From Rattus norvegicus (Eukaryota; Chordata; Mammalia; Rodentia; Muridae), in assembly GCF_036323735.1 (NCBI RefSeq), contig NC_086023.1:10737001-10801000 (forward strand): 64,000 nt of DNA, read 5' to 3'. The notes under the pieces were generated by a model. That model saw only the letters and a list, made by a program, of their open reading frames with translations, did no database searches and was not told where the DNA came from. How positions within the stretch are numbered: the stretch's first letter is position 1; every line of letters starts with the position of its first letter. Shown piece after piece: positions 12,428-24,149 of this stretch. Made by a program: the position numbers and the translations under genes.

Positions 12428-12570
12428 ATCTTTTTTTTTAAAGATATATTGATTTATTCTATATGAGTACACTGTAGTTGTCTTCTGACACACCAGAAGA
12501 GGACATCAGGTCTCATTACAAGTGGTTATTGCTAGGAATTAAACTCAGGACCTCTGGAAGAGCAGTCAAA
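12428..12570 (-). mobile_element. B2 SINE, truncated
   Basis: Antisense B2: AAAGATATATTGATTTATT, then GACACACCAGAAGAGGACATCAG, then CAGGACCTCTGGAAGAGCAGTCA. The tRNA-like head (CCATCTCTCCAGCC) is missing; the sequence breaks off at AAAAAAGACAG. Confidence 0.88.
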
Positions 12571-13856
12571 AAAGACAGTTTTTATTTATTTTTTTATTTT
12601 ATTTTAATTTTTTTAGTGATTTTATGAGAAACAACTAAATTCTGTTCTTAACTTTGCATGAATCATTTCTTTCTGGAACACTGATTCAATTGAGTGGTTC
12701 CCTAAAAAGTTAGAAGCATCTAGAAGTAGATGTTGGTATCTTTTGATGTCTGCTCTGAGTGGTAAATCAGCTGGCTGGTAGACTGCCATGAGGCTTCTAT
12801 TCAAATAGGCAAATTGTTAGATTTTAGCTAAAATAAGTGATAGACTTTTTACCAAGGAGACTTCAGATCCCAAGAACTTTTGAAATAATGTTTATTAACT
12901 GGCCTTTACCAATTTTACTTTCATTTTTATGTATTAAAAATACACATCATGCTATTTTTACACATGCTTTTTAAACATTATGTTTCGTGGGCTTTCTTTG
13001 TGCCATGTATCATGTATGAGCTATGAGTACTTCGGCTAACACTGTCAACCATGAGCTCTTCTGGCCTTAACCGCAAACCGGGGTATTCGTTCATTCCCAC
13101 CCCCTCCCATCGCCTCCATGCCTGGCTTACAGGTGAGCAAACACAAAGCAATCAGGCAGGCAGTGCAGTCATAGGCAGCAGGCCCTATACACTCCGGTGT
13201 CTGCACTCTAAAGTTGCTATATGCTGGGGTTGAGGTGAAGTCGATGGTTTGTTCCAGAGTGAGAGCCAGGTGGACATAGAGACAAGGAGAGGGCCCTGTG
13301 AAGGTCGGAGTCTTTCTGCTTCTAAGTTTTGTACATTTAATAAACTTTACTGCTGCCTTGCCTTACATAGATCAAAAGTAAAGTATTTCATAAAGGATGC
13401 TTGGTCTGCATTGAAAAGAACTATTTGCTCATGGGAATTACTGCATGGCTCATGCTGAAATGTAAGAGGAAAGAGGTCTGAAGGACCCTGTGGGGTACCA
13501 GAGGTTGCTAGAGAGAGAGTGGATTGCTGTGGGACTGATGGGTAAGAAAAGCCCTGAAGTTGTGGGGTCTGAAAGAGGTTTTTGTGTGTGAGTTCTCCTG
13601 TTTGGTAAGTGGCCACTGCTCACTTCCTAGGTCCCTTACTCATCCCAGCACTTTGCTCAGGTAGAACACCATAGAGGAGCCACATTGAACTGCCTTCTTT
13701 CAGACACTGAGATTACTCTGGGATGCAAACCCCTTACTGAGATCTGTGTAAGGCCTTCTACATCCATGCAGCTGCCCTGGAGGTGAGCTCTGTCAGACAG
13801 ACTTCAGGTCAGGGTCTTTGGTACTTTGTCATACTTCTAGTGCTCTGTAGTTTCAT

Positions 13857-14070
13857 TAGTCTCCTTCTCGTGTCCATGACAGAACGAATGCCTGTGTCAA
13901 TTAGCTTTACAAAGAAAAGAGCTTTATATTGGCTCATAATTGAGAAGATTCAAGTCAATGGCTTTAGAGTCTCGTTGTAGGACAGAACATCATCCTATGT
14001 CAAGAAACAGCATGTGCTGTGTCTGAGTCTGTGTGTGTCTGGTCTCTCCTTTCCGTAAAACCGCAAGGAT
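13857..14070 (-). repeat. Possible rodent dispersed repeat remnant
   Basis: Weak resemblance to the repeat at 23500: CATGACAGAACGAATGCCTG and AAAAGAGCTTTATATTGGCTCA. Heavily diverged. Confidence 0.3.
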
Positions 14071-14852
14071 TCCATCAGGGGTTCTATGCCAAGGCCTTCA
14101 TGTAAGCTGAGCTGCCTTCCAAGGAGTGCACCTCCACACACGCTACCCTCACTACTGTTGACGTGTAACATGTGGAGTGGAGCCTGTTCAGACAGCAGCA
14201 GCTGTGCACTCTCTCTCTGGTCATGTCACTCTTGCTGGTAGCCTGCTTTATTGCCTCTAGGTTCTGAGGATGGCGAGGATTACAAACTAAATGTAACTTT
14301 ACCACTTGTCCTTTCTCATGGCCTCCAGTATGCTGGCTTGTTTCCGGCATGCAGAAATAACCACTGTTGGTTTCATTCTCAAATCCTCTAGCTGATTTAG
14401 CAACTGTTTGATGTAACTGCTCTTATGTGCTCCAGGAGAACACAACAGTAGCTGCCTCTTCTGGGAGTGAGAGGAGGACTGGGATGGGAAGGGGTGGCTT
14501 CTACAGACAGTGCTGCCATCCCAGGGATTTGCAGGGTGCAGGCTTGACTGCCCCATTGGCAGTTACCAGCTACAGATGGCATTGGAAACGCGGCTGGTCA
14601 CAGGACGAGTTTAAACACAGCCAGATTACAGACCGCTAGTCACACACACAGATGTCCATACAGAGACTGTCCATTTTCAGTCAGCCAACCAAAGTGAAGT
14701 GTGCACGTTCATGTTTCTTACCTGGGCAGCTTGTGGGGCAGTGGTTTCATTTTGCTAGTGCTTCTCATTGCTGAAAGAATGGGAGTTGAACAGGAGGTTT
14801 TTGCTGTAGCTGTATATCCGTGACACACAGCAGCCTTTTTGTAATGTTCAGA

Positions 14853-15031
14853 GAAGTGACTGGACAGAAGACTCAGTGGTTAAGAGCACTGACTGCTCTT
14901 CCTGAGTTCAATCCCCAGCAACTACATGGCGGCTCACGACCATCTGTAATGGGATCTCATGCCCTCTTCTGGAGAGTATCTGAAATAGCTATAGTGTACT
15001 CACATACATTAAATAAATAAATCTTTTTTAA
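14853..15031 (+). mobile_element. B2 SINE
   Basis: Sense B2: TCAGTGGTTAAGAGCACTGACTGCTCTTCC, CAATCCCCAGCAACTACATGG, and a tail with AAATAAATAAATCTTTTTT. The A/B box region is recognisable. Confidence 0.9.
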
Positions 15032-15639
15032 AAGTGACTGTATTCTTTCCAGAGTTCCTGGTTCCATTCCTCTGTTGGCTCTGAAGGACTCAAGATCTCT
15101 CTACCTTCATGCCCCACACCTCCCTGACTCAGTCTCTACCTTCACTCTACTCCTGTCTGTTCTTGTTATTGACAAGAGCTGTGTTCTGTTACATCCTGGC
15201 AAACTGACAGGAGCCATTGGTGATGTAATGTGGACCAGGCTGTGTCTGACCCGCATCTCTGGATAACAGTGAGCTTATGCCTGCTAAACTGAACAGCACT
15301 AGTAACGTGTCTTCCCCTTAGGGCATCAAAGCCCTCTTACGAATGCTGCACAACTTAGTCCCAATACAGTGTGGGCCATTTAAAACATCAAAACAGCAAA
15401 TGTGCGAGAAAGGAGAGGCCCCGAAGGATGCAGCACCCGCAGTGGCCCCAGTATTTCAGTCGGATAGTGAAGAGGCTATATTTGTGCAAGACACCTCCTA
15501 TGTCAGGATATAGTCCTTCCCTTTAGCCACTCTCAGCCGTGTCTACAGATGCAGACACCGAGGCCGAACAGTTACGTTCCTATCCCATGGTGACAGGTCA
15601 CTGACTGATGCAAGCCAGTTCCCACTGCCAAGCCCATGC

Positions 15640-15777
15640 TTATCTGGAGGTGTCCGCTCTCTAGCAAGTGGAGTTATAGACAGTTGTAAGCCTCCCAAAG
15701 TGGGTACAAGGAACTGAACTGAGGCCCTCTGCCAGAGAAGGAAACACTCTTAACCACCAGGCCGTCTGTCCAGCCCC
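15640..15777 (-). mobile_element. B3-like SINE
   Basis: An antisense B3 fragment with GGAACTGAACTGAGGCCCTCTG, CACTCTTAACCACCAGGCC and the terminal CTGTCCAGCCCC. Confidence 0.75.
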
Positions 15778-15795
15778 AGGTTTTAACTGTCATCT

Positions 15796-16005
15796 TTTTT
15801 AAATGTTATTGGCATTTTGCCTGCATGTTTGTCTGGGCAACATGTGAGTGCCTCCTGTCTGCAGAGGTCAGATGAGGGTGTCAGTCCTTAGAACTGGAGT
15901 TGCCAATAGCTGGGAGCTGCCATTTGTGTGCTGGGACTCAAACCCTGGTCCTCTGGAAGAGCAGCCAGTGATGTTTAACGGCTGAGCCATCTCTCCATCA
16001 CCACT
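15796..16005 (-). mobile_element. B3-like SINE
   Basis: Second antisense B3 directly after the previous one: TTTTGCCTGCATGTTTGTCTG, GCAGAGGTCAGATGAGGGTG, GGTCCTCTGGAAGAGCAGCCAG, GAGCCATCTCTCC. The pair forms a SINE tandem of independent insertions. Confidence 0.82.
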
Positions 16006-16635
16006 TCGCCCCAGTTTATAAAGAAAATACACGACAGGGAAATAGTGAAAGGAAGTATTTACTTGAGAAGAGAGTCCAGTAAGACGGCAGCTGCAGTGTG
16101 CTGGCAGAAGGGGGTGCATGCCTCAAACTGGACTGTGCAGGAAGACCCCTTCCACTTTCTGTTGCCTAGTGGACAACATTTTTCTGTGTTTCAGGAATGA
16201 TGTAATAATTATCTCATAGGGTTAATTGTGAGGTCAAATTTAAAAATATAGATATACTACTAAAAGTAGAAATACCCCTATTCGGAATAAAACTGGAAAT
16301 GTTACCTATTTGGTGCTGAATAGCCCTGAGCTCGGCCAGTTTGTGACGCCATTGTGAGCATCAGGTGTTTCTGTGTTAAGCATGCTGATAAGGGCCGAGA
16401 TGGAAAGGAGAACAGCATGCAGTTTTCTGCCTTGAAGGTACTTAAATGCAGTAATGACAGAGATGCAGGATAAATGGTTTTGTGGACAGAGTGGGAGAGG
16501 AGGGGCTCCGCAGTAGTCCTTAAAGGGTGAACGAGATGAGCTGGAAGTGGGAAGATGCTGGGTCATACAAGCAAATAGACTGAGACCAGGGGGAGCAGAC
16601 ACAAAGAACAGACGAGCCCAGTGTGTAGGATAGTG

Positions 16636-16990
16636 TGTCAGGCCAGCTTGACACAGCTGGTCTTCAGAGACAAGGGAAGCTCGGTTAAGAAAATACTTCC
16701 ATAAAGTCTGGATGTAGGCAAGCCTGTGGGGCATTTCCTTAATTAGTGATTGATGGGTGATGCCATTCCTGGGCTGGTGGTCCTGGGCTTTACAAAAAAG
16801 CAGGCTGAACAAGCCATGGGGAGCAAGCCAGTAAGCAGCACCCCTCCGCGGCCTCTGCATCAGCTCCTGCCTCCAGGTTCCTGCCCCCGCTGCTTTTGAT
16901 GAGAACCAGGGAGGCGTGGGAGGACAGAGGACACACTCCTCACATTGCTTTTGGTCATGGTGTTGCATCACAACATAGAAACCCCAAGAC
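16636..16990 (+). repeat. Unnamed rodent dispersed repeat, family R1 copy
   Basis: Sense copy sharing with 60547 the segments TTAATTAGTGATTGATGGG, CCTGGGCTGGTGGTCCTGGG, AAGCCAGTAAGCAGCACCCCTCC and CAGCTCCTGCCTCCAGG. The longest chance ORF of the window (285 codons on the other strand) lies across this repeat. Confidence 0.7.
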
Positions 16991-17289
16991 ACACAGAGAC
17001 AAGGGCTTAGATCATGATGCCCCTGAGTGCATTCCAGGGCGACACCGGGAATCCAGGAGAAGGGTGAGTTCAGTGACTGTGGAGACGTTTTGTGGTGAAA
17101 GGTTTGAGAGGGAAGGCTGACAGAATAGTTTGGAGGGAACCATAGGCATAGAGTTCCCCCCAATGAGAACCCACACTGTCTGGGAAGCTTAAAGAGTAGC
17201 AGTGATGGCCAAGCTGTATTTCCACGAATGCCTCTGGGTCGATGGACCTAGAAGTGCCCTTGTTACACTCGCTTATTTAAACTTCTGTT

Positions 17290-17840
17290 TTGTCTTGTTT
17301 TAATATTTTGTACAAGTTACATGTAACATAAAAACGACTATTTCACCTCTCATTAAGTGAATGATTCAGTAACATTGACACACCCTCAAGGTTGTGTAAT
17401 GACTGCTAGTATACATTTTCAGGATTACATCGTCCTAACAGAAACTGCACACATCAGTCGTTCCCTGTCCTCTCCCAAGCTCTGATACTTTCTCCTGTCT
17501 TTGCGTCTTTAACTGTCCTCAGCACCTTGAACAGGTGGAATTAAGTGCCCCCTCGCCTGCTTTCATTTGCTGTAGTTTCTGTGGGTTGCCAGTGTCTAAG
17601 GTGTGTCAGTTTGGTTCCTCTTAAAGTTGCATGACTGCTGTGTGTACATGCATGTTTTCTGTGTCCATTCAGTGGACATGCAAGTTGCTACACCACTCTG
17701 CGACTTCCAGTCACACTGCTTTGGTCGTAGTATGTTTGTATTGTCTTTTGAAATCCTGCTTTGGTTCTTTGGGGTGGGGCATGGACCTAGAAGTGAAATT
17801 GTTGGGTCATGTCTTAAGGGTTCCCTAGTGGCTTACACAT
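17290..17840 (+). mobile_element. Ancient L1 (L1M-type) 3' fragment
   Basis: Diverged phrases of the old mammalian L1 3' region appear in order, including a CTAACAGAAACTGCACAC segment and GGACCTAGAAGTGAAATTGTTGGGTCATG near the end. No open frame is retained. Confidence 0.65.
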
Positions 17841-20290
17841 ATATGCAACCATGGTGGGGGAGGCGACCATGCTGTAAGCCAAGAGTACTTACATCTGCAA
17901 GGCTGGAACTAGTGCGCTAAGTCTGACTTTACGAGATTTTGTCTTATTTTGCATATTTTTATGCTTTTACTTTACAGCTTTGATTAGTTTCTCAAAATTG
18001 TTCCTAAACACAAAAGCAACATGGAGTCACTAGGGAGTCTTTTTAAAATTATTTTTTTGGTGTTGGTTATCAAAGTCAGGACCTCACGTGCTATGTCTCT
18101 AAGCAGAGAGCACTATTTTTAACATGAGCTGATGAGTTCGAGAGAGTCTGTGTCAATAGCCAGATGATCAAAAAACATGCTCAGCATTGTTAAGTAATTC
18201 AGGAACTTCGATCAAAGGTACACCGCGGTGTACTTCCAACCCAGTGACTGGCTGTAATAAGGAGAGAAGCGGAAGATGCCGACTGTCGGCCAAGGAGCTG
18301 ACATCGCTAGCTGGAAATTCAAGTGTAGCCACTTGGACATCAGTTTAACACATCCTCAGGAAATTGAACATAGGCTTCCCCCATGTCTGAACTATACATC
18401 CTGGAAGGCTGGAAGGAATGGCCGAAACGTAGACATGAGCCGTCGTTCATCCCTGGTGCAAGGTGGAAATGAACGAAACACCTACCCACAAGGATTTGAC
18501 TGCATGTTTTAAAAGAGGTCTAGACTAAGCAATTCGTTGGAGACAGAAGGCCACTCATTGGCCACCAAGAGCTGGAAGGGACAAGGAGTAACTGCATATA
18601 AGTATGAGATTTTTTTCTGAAGATGGAAATACTGTGGAGTTGGATAGGAAAAGAGTTGTATAATCAAGTGGACTGAAAACACGTTTTAAATATATTAAAG
18701 GTGAAAGGAGAGAGACCCAGGAAGGCTCCTGGTGCCCAAGGGGGCGTGTCATGAGTGTTATGCCAGTGGGAGAGCTTGGCGCTGTATGCCAGATGCCAGT
18801 GAGCATGGCGGGTTTAAGCTTCTTGAGGGGTTCCAGCTCAGCTGCTCATATATCATGACTGAAGACTGATCCTCCTTTATTTTTGGATCATCAGCCTCCT
18901 TGACTCTGCACTTAAGGAAGGGTGCACGTGGGACGGTGAGGGAGGAAGGTGGCCGGTATCTGCCTAGCCGGACAGATCAACCAGCAGGTGACAGATGCTG
19001 TGGCCGGTACAGCCTCACATTTGAATGTTCTAGAAGACTAAAAAGGAAGGATTGACAGAAGAAAGGTGAGCTCTGGACCCTGGTATTGTTGGAGGAGTAG
19101 TACTAGCCCATAGACTGCAGTCCCTTATTTGGATTTCCCAATTCATTTGCAGTAAACTCTGACCTAATGACTGTGAGATGACTTTATAGTCATCTGTCCT
19201 GCTCAGTGCGAATGGTCATGTATTTCATTGCCGAGATAGCACTGAATTTGATTACAGATCTACACTTCTGTAGATCCTCCTGGAGGTGCTACAAAATAAG
19301 CTGTCTTCCAAGTATTGGTATATTGCAAGGCAGCGAGGGAGAGGGATTAACTCTACAGCATAGTTGTTGGGCTCCATTTCCTTGCTGTGGGGGATGTAAA
19401 CTCGGTGATCTGGACAGGTGAAGGAGAGCTGTGAACATGAGTTGGTGGTCCCTAGAGAGGGATTCGGATTAATGGAATTCCTCCCAGCCCCCCCAGAACA
19501 GGGGAAATGGTGTAAATGTGCCTGGTATACAGTTTAAAGAGGAAGAGGTAGGACATGCTTCTCCCCCGCCCCACAGCTCACCAACAACTTTTATAGCAAT
19601 GTCTTGGAGATCCCGAGGATGGGAAGGAGAAGTGGCTGGGCAGTGGTAAGTTTGTGGGAATAAGTCAAGCCTCCTCAGTGATAGCATAAGAGAAGTGATG
19701 GATTTCTTCCAAGATTAACTCCGTGAAGCTGGAAACACAGGCTGAGGGAACTAGGTAGGGCTCACCTGAGAACGACGAGGTTCCTGACAGGACTAGGAGC
19801 AGTGTCACAAACCACAAGGTGTGTGTGGGGCTCTCTCCCTAGAACATGTGGTACACTCCTCAGTCCCCATCTATCCCTTTCTAGGAGAAAGAGAAAGCAC
19901 TGTAGGCTGGGGAGCTAGGGATGAGGGAAAGTCACTGAGAAAAAAGGTTCTCCACACCAACAACAGTCACACGAGGAGTGTGCTGGCCTCTTCAGGGTCT
20001 GGGGAAAGAGGTGACATTCAAGTGGAAACAGATGAGAGGAAGATGAGAGACAGCCATGGCTGAAGTAGAAGGGAAGTCTGACCAGACCTTTGGGGACAAT
20101 AATTTCTAGATCTTCACAGTGTTTGAAGCCACTCAGGGTAAATAGCCAGATTATGGCCAGAAAGGGAAAACTAATCAGAAGCCAAATTCTTCACTAATGT
20201 AAAGGATTATGTGGGAAACTAAGGAATGCTGGCAAAACTCCACAGAAGGAATGCAGATGGATGGGAATATTTTTTTATGTATAGTTCTCA
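17841..20290. other. Intronic sequence, no gene recognised
   Basis: Apart from the palindrome near 18.2 kb, I see no recognisable exon, RNA gene or named repeat here. Short ORFs show no family resemblance. Confidence 0.6.
18218..18233. other. Perfect 16-bp palindrome with SacII core
   Basis: GTACACCGCGGTGTAC is its own reverse complement. It contains two CpGs in a CpG-poor region. No repeat is recognised around it. Confidence 0.9.
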
Positions 20291-20294
20291 TCTG

Positions 20295-20548
20295 TCAGGA
20301 AAGGAATTAAGGACCAGGAATCCGGAAGCAGGAACTGAGAGCACAGGAAGGAGAATGTTGCTTACTTAGTCTCTCCTCATAGCTTGTGCAGCCTGCTTTC
20401 TTATATACACCAGGTCCACCTGTCTAGGTGGGCAGCACTGCCCCCACTGATCTGGACCCTTCTACGTCAGTCATTAGCCAAGATAACATCCTGCAGCCTT
20501 GCCAATTTGATGAGGGTGTCTTCTTAATTGGGGTTCCCTCTTCTCACA
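20295..20548 (-). repeat. Diverged R1-family repeat fragment
   Basis: Antisense remnant with GGAAGCAGGAACTGAGAGCAC, CTCATAGCTTGTGCAGCCTGCTTTCTTATA and GATGAGGGTGTCTTCTTAATT, matching the middle of the family seen at 5908 and 16636. Confidence 0.45.
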
Positions 20549-20565
20549 TAACTCTAACTTGAGTT

Positions 20566-20602
20566 AACAAAAAAACAAAAACCAAACCAAACCAAAAAAA
20601 CC
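20566..20602 (+). repeat. A-rich (CCAAA)n simple repeat
   Basis: AACAAAAAAACAAAAACCAAACC-type low-complexity tract. It may be the tail of a lost SINE. Confidence 0.7.
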
Positions 20603-20609
20603 CTAATTA

Positions 20610-23490
20610 ACGTTGTGGGTGGAGAGTGTTTGCACAGGAACAGGGTTTTTAAGTAGTGCACATCTAGTTGTGTGGTGGTGGGAAACCAGCAACTTCTAGA
20701 GGACTGAACTCCAGGGAAGAGGTAGCCTTTCAGGAGAGTCAAAAGGAACCAGAAGTTGTTTGACACACAATACCGCACTGACTTTGCTCCCCTCATAGTG
20801 TTGCTGAGTCTTGTGATCCCTGACTATCTCCCATGGTCTGCGGCGGAGCCAGGAAAAGTCTGTCCTGTCTGCAGGTTCCTCTGCTGATTCCTTTGGTGTC
20901 CGTTAGAGAACCTCTAGGAATCTGCCTGGTTTATTTTTCATGTGTTCACTGCACGTCTGTATATAAGTATGATATACACATACCGGTGTTCAGGGTCAGA
21001 AAAGACCTTCAGATCCCCGGTAGCTGGACTGCAGATGTCTGTGAGCCACCACTCCCACTCAGAATAATCCCGCATGCTCTGCTCCCCACTCTCCGGCAAG
21101 GTTTCACCAGTTAGCACAGTCAAACTTGATAATTTATGGGATTTGTTTTCTGGAGGGCTCATTTGTTTCGAATGTTGGTTTTTAAAAGGTTAGACTCACA
21201 TAGTAGAACTCAGCCTCCTAAAGTACAGAGTTTAGTGATATTCCACTTCATTCAGCGTGAACCGCCATCACCTTGGTCACTTTTGAGGCATCTCAGTGCA
21301 GAAGAGCTCATTAGTAGTCCCTCCATTTCCCCTCCCAGCTCCCACTAGCCAGGCGCCATCTTCCTGTTTCTGTGGGTTTGCTGATGCTGGGGATTTGGTC
21401 CGGTTGGCATTACTTCAGCCCCTCCTCACGTGCCACCACAATACTCTCTGGCCAGCACGCCCTCAGTACCTGATCTGTATCTCAGATCATGCCATGTTTT
21501 ACTGACAAGATCAACTCAGGGAAGCGCTGAGTTCAGGCCTGCCTGAGGCTTCACTGGGAGTTAAAGAACTGAATGTAAAGCTCCTGCCTTCTCGCCCCCT
21601 GCTTCCTCCCTCAGACAGGGGTGCCCTGCCTCAGCTTGATGTGGGGTCACTCAGCAGGCTGGTTAGGGCAGGAAACGCTCTGAGATTTAGATTTGTCAGT
21701 CTCTGGAAAGGTAAGGCAGGCTAAGTGCTGCACTCTCCCCACTCAGTCACGGGAAGTCTGACCTGCAGCCAGCTCACATTTCCCAAGCTTGCTCAGACCC
21801 TAGCACTGCCCAGCCACCACCATGGCCACTTCAGACAGCCCTGCTTCTCCTTTTAGCCCAGCAGCAACTAGCAGCAACTAGCTTCCCCTAAAGAATCCCA
21901 TCTGCTCTCCACCTAAGTCTTCTAGGCCCCTAGGTACAGGGCCACTGCCTTCAGCCCTGCATGTGGCTTGCATGCTCCTCCTCAGTCTTCCACGCCTGAC
22001 AAGCTCCAGCTCTTCCAGAAGACTCCATCAAGGGGCCACAGAGTGGCGCTCAACAAGCAAGGTAGTTAAAGTAAGCATTGGAGCCAGAAATGAAAACAGA
22101 CTTCAGGTCAGAAGCCTACACAAGTTCAGTGAGTAATTCCAAAATGGAACTTGTTCTGTTTGAGTGAAAAATTGAGTCTTCTGAGACTTAGTTGTCCAAA
22201 TATAAAAGTTGTTGGCTCAAAAGAAAATGCCAGAAAAATACCAAACTAAAATTTTTTTATTTGCCGTGTGTCGTGGTAGCAGACAGAAGAAATAAAATGT
22301 AGTTAGCTGTTTCCGTGTGTCAGACAGTCATCTTGATTCCTTTTGTGGTTCATGGCAGGCTTGGTATTTGCCAGTTGTGGCTAAGTGAGATCCGCAGCCT
22401 TATAGATCATTATTCAAAGGAACAGCTTTTACAGAGCAGTTGTTCCTTAGTCTCTTGGTGTAAAAACATTGTACAGTGGTGAACAGCCGTGAGCAGTACA
22501 AAACAGGTTGAGTTTGTCTTCGTGTTCCCCGCGTTGATTCCAAATTACTCAAACTCAGTCCACAAAGTGCCATGTGTAGGGTCGCTCAAGTTTGATTACC
22601 ACAGGAGGTAGTCGAAGACCCTTAGTCCCGGGTCCAGCTATATGTGTTCTTGCTGTAAAACACAGAGGCTCCCTGTATGGAACTCTGATCTCTGCAGTTC
22701 ACTCCATTTTCTCCAGCTAGAGACTGTTATACACAGCCCAGTAACAGCAGGGACATCACGAATCCACCGGCAGCTGTTTGTGTCCCAAATTTGAAACTGG
22801 AACTGAAAAACTTACAATGTGGCTAGTTGGGGGCGGGGTTTGGAGTGGGGTTTGGAGTGGGGTTTACTGGGAAATAGAATGAAAGGCTTCACATAGTTTG
22901 GGTAATACCAAAATACACTACTTGAAGGACACAAAAATGATTAAATTGATCATTTGGGCTTATCTTTTGTTGTTGGGATAATTTAAAAATTCAAGTTATA
23001 AATTTCATGGATAATTTTTAAATTCTATTAATTCTCAGTTAGCCATTCATTTCTGAAAGCCCAAACTGGATGCAGGCCTGAGAGTGGCCCTGGGTTTCTG
23101 TTGCTGATTTAGTTTCCACCTTGTCCAGATGGAGCCCAAACTCATGAGTCTCTTGCCTTAGCCTCCTGACTGTGAATGGTACTGTCAGGCCTTGTGCTGT
23201 GTCCGTTTGTAATGCACAGGGAGAGAGGAAGTCAGTCTGTTGTAGAAGAGTCCTTGCATGATTTACCCAGGAAGGGAACACCACGTGCTCTACCTTGGCT
23301 CCTCTGCTCTCTCTCCCTTGTCGCATGATGGAATCCCTTTTCCGTTGATGAGGGGAAAGTCTTGGAGAGCACTGAGCACAGGGAAGGAAGCAGGGTGGGG
23401 GCAGCACCGTGGCCCGGCCTGTGGAGCTTTCTTTAGGAGAGGGAGGGGACCAGGTAGGTGCCCTAGATCTGGATGCAGAGGCCATTTGTC
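20610..23490. other. Intronic sequence, nothing firm recognised
   Basis: Contains a GGGG-rich stretch at 22829-22862 (GGGGGCGGGG followed by two TTTGGAGTGGGG units) that could form a G-quadruplex. Otherwise there is no gene or identifiable repeat; a weak old-L1 resemblance near 21.15-21.26 kb is unproven. Confidence 0.55.
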
Positions 23491-23499
23491 TTGTTCATT

Positions 23500-23705
23500 G
23501 ATCTATTGCTTTGAAGAGAAAGACACTACAACTCTTAGAAGAGAAGGTATTTAACTGGGGATGGCTTACAGTTCACAGGTCCATTATCATCCTGACAGGA
23601 AGCATGGCAGCATGCTGGCACTGAGGCAGAAACTAAGAGCTAGCGACTGGGCCTTCTAATCCTTTCAAACAGGTCCCTCCCTGGTGACTTAGCAGCATAT
23701 CCTTT
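23500..23705 (-). repeat. Rodent dispersed repeat fragment
   Basis: ATTGATCTATTGCTTTGAAGAGAAAGACAC, then GGATGGCTTACAGTTCACAGGTCCATTATC. The same type of repeat recurs at 35083. Family name not assigned. Confidence 0.5.
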
Positions 23706-23902
23706 TTCTGGAAAAAGCTCCAGAAAATGTATTTGTTTATTATTTTCTAAAAAAGTAATATATGCCAGCATAGAAAACTTGAAAAACTTCATAACTAGCA
23801 GAAAGTAGAAATAATAATTTACATTTTTCCTGTAAGGTAAATTTGGAAGAATGTATGCTATATTATAGTTTTATCAGTCTAGAAATTACTATAAAAATAC
23901 TT

Positions 23903-23972
23903 GGCGAGGCGGTGGTAGTACTTGACTGTAATCCCAGCTACACACAGAAACCCTGTCTGCAAAAGACAGAAA
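23903..23972 (+). mobile_element. B1 SINE with internal deletion
   Basis: A B1 head (GCGAGGCGGTGGTAGTACTTGACTGTAATCCCAGC) is joined directly to the B1 end (ACACAGAAACCCTGTCTG), skipping the middle of the element. Confidence 0.7.
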
Positions 23973-24071
23973 TACTTTTATTTTACCAAGGTCAGTAATT
24001 TATGTTGTAAATTTTACTTCTAATGTACTGTAGTGCTATGAGAGCTCTCTTCCTATCCCCACCTGTGTGGG

Positions 24072-24073
<2 letters not shown>

Positions 24074-24130
<57 letters not shown>

Positions 24131-24142
24131 TGCGCGCGCGCA
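24074..24142 (+). repeat. (TG)n passing into (CG)n
   Basis: More than 25 TG units followed by TGCGCGTGCGCGCGCGCAC. Strong Z-DNA potential, as at 8342. Confidence 0.95.
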
Positions 24143-24149
24143 CGGCCAC

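Noticed and set aside
16306..17163. 285-codon minus-strand ORF, the longest in the window
   Set aside because: It spans a known-looking dispersed repeat plus flank, has no recognisable domain, and has no splice or promoter context.
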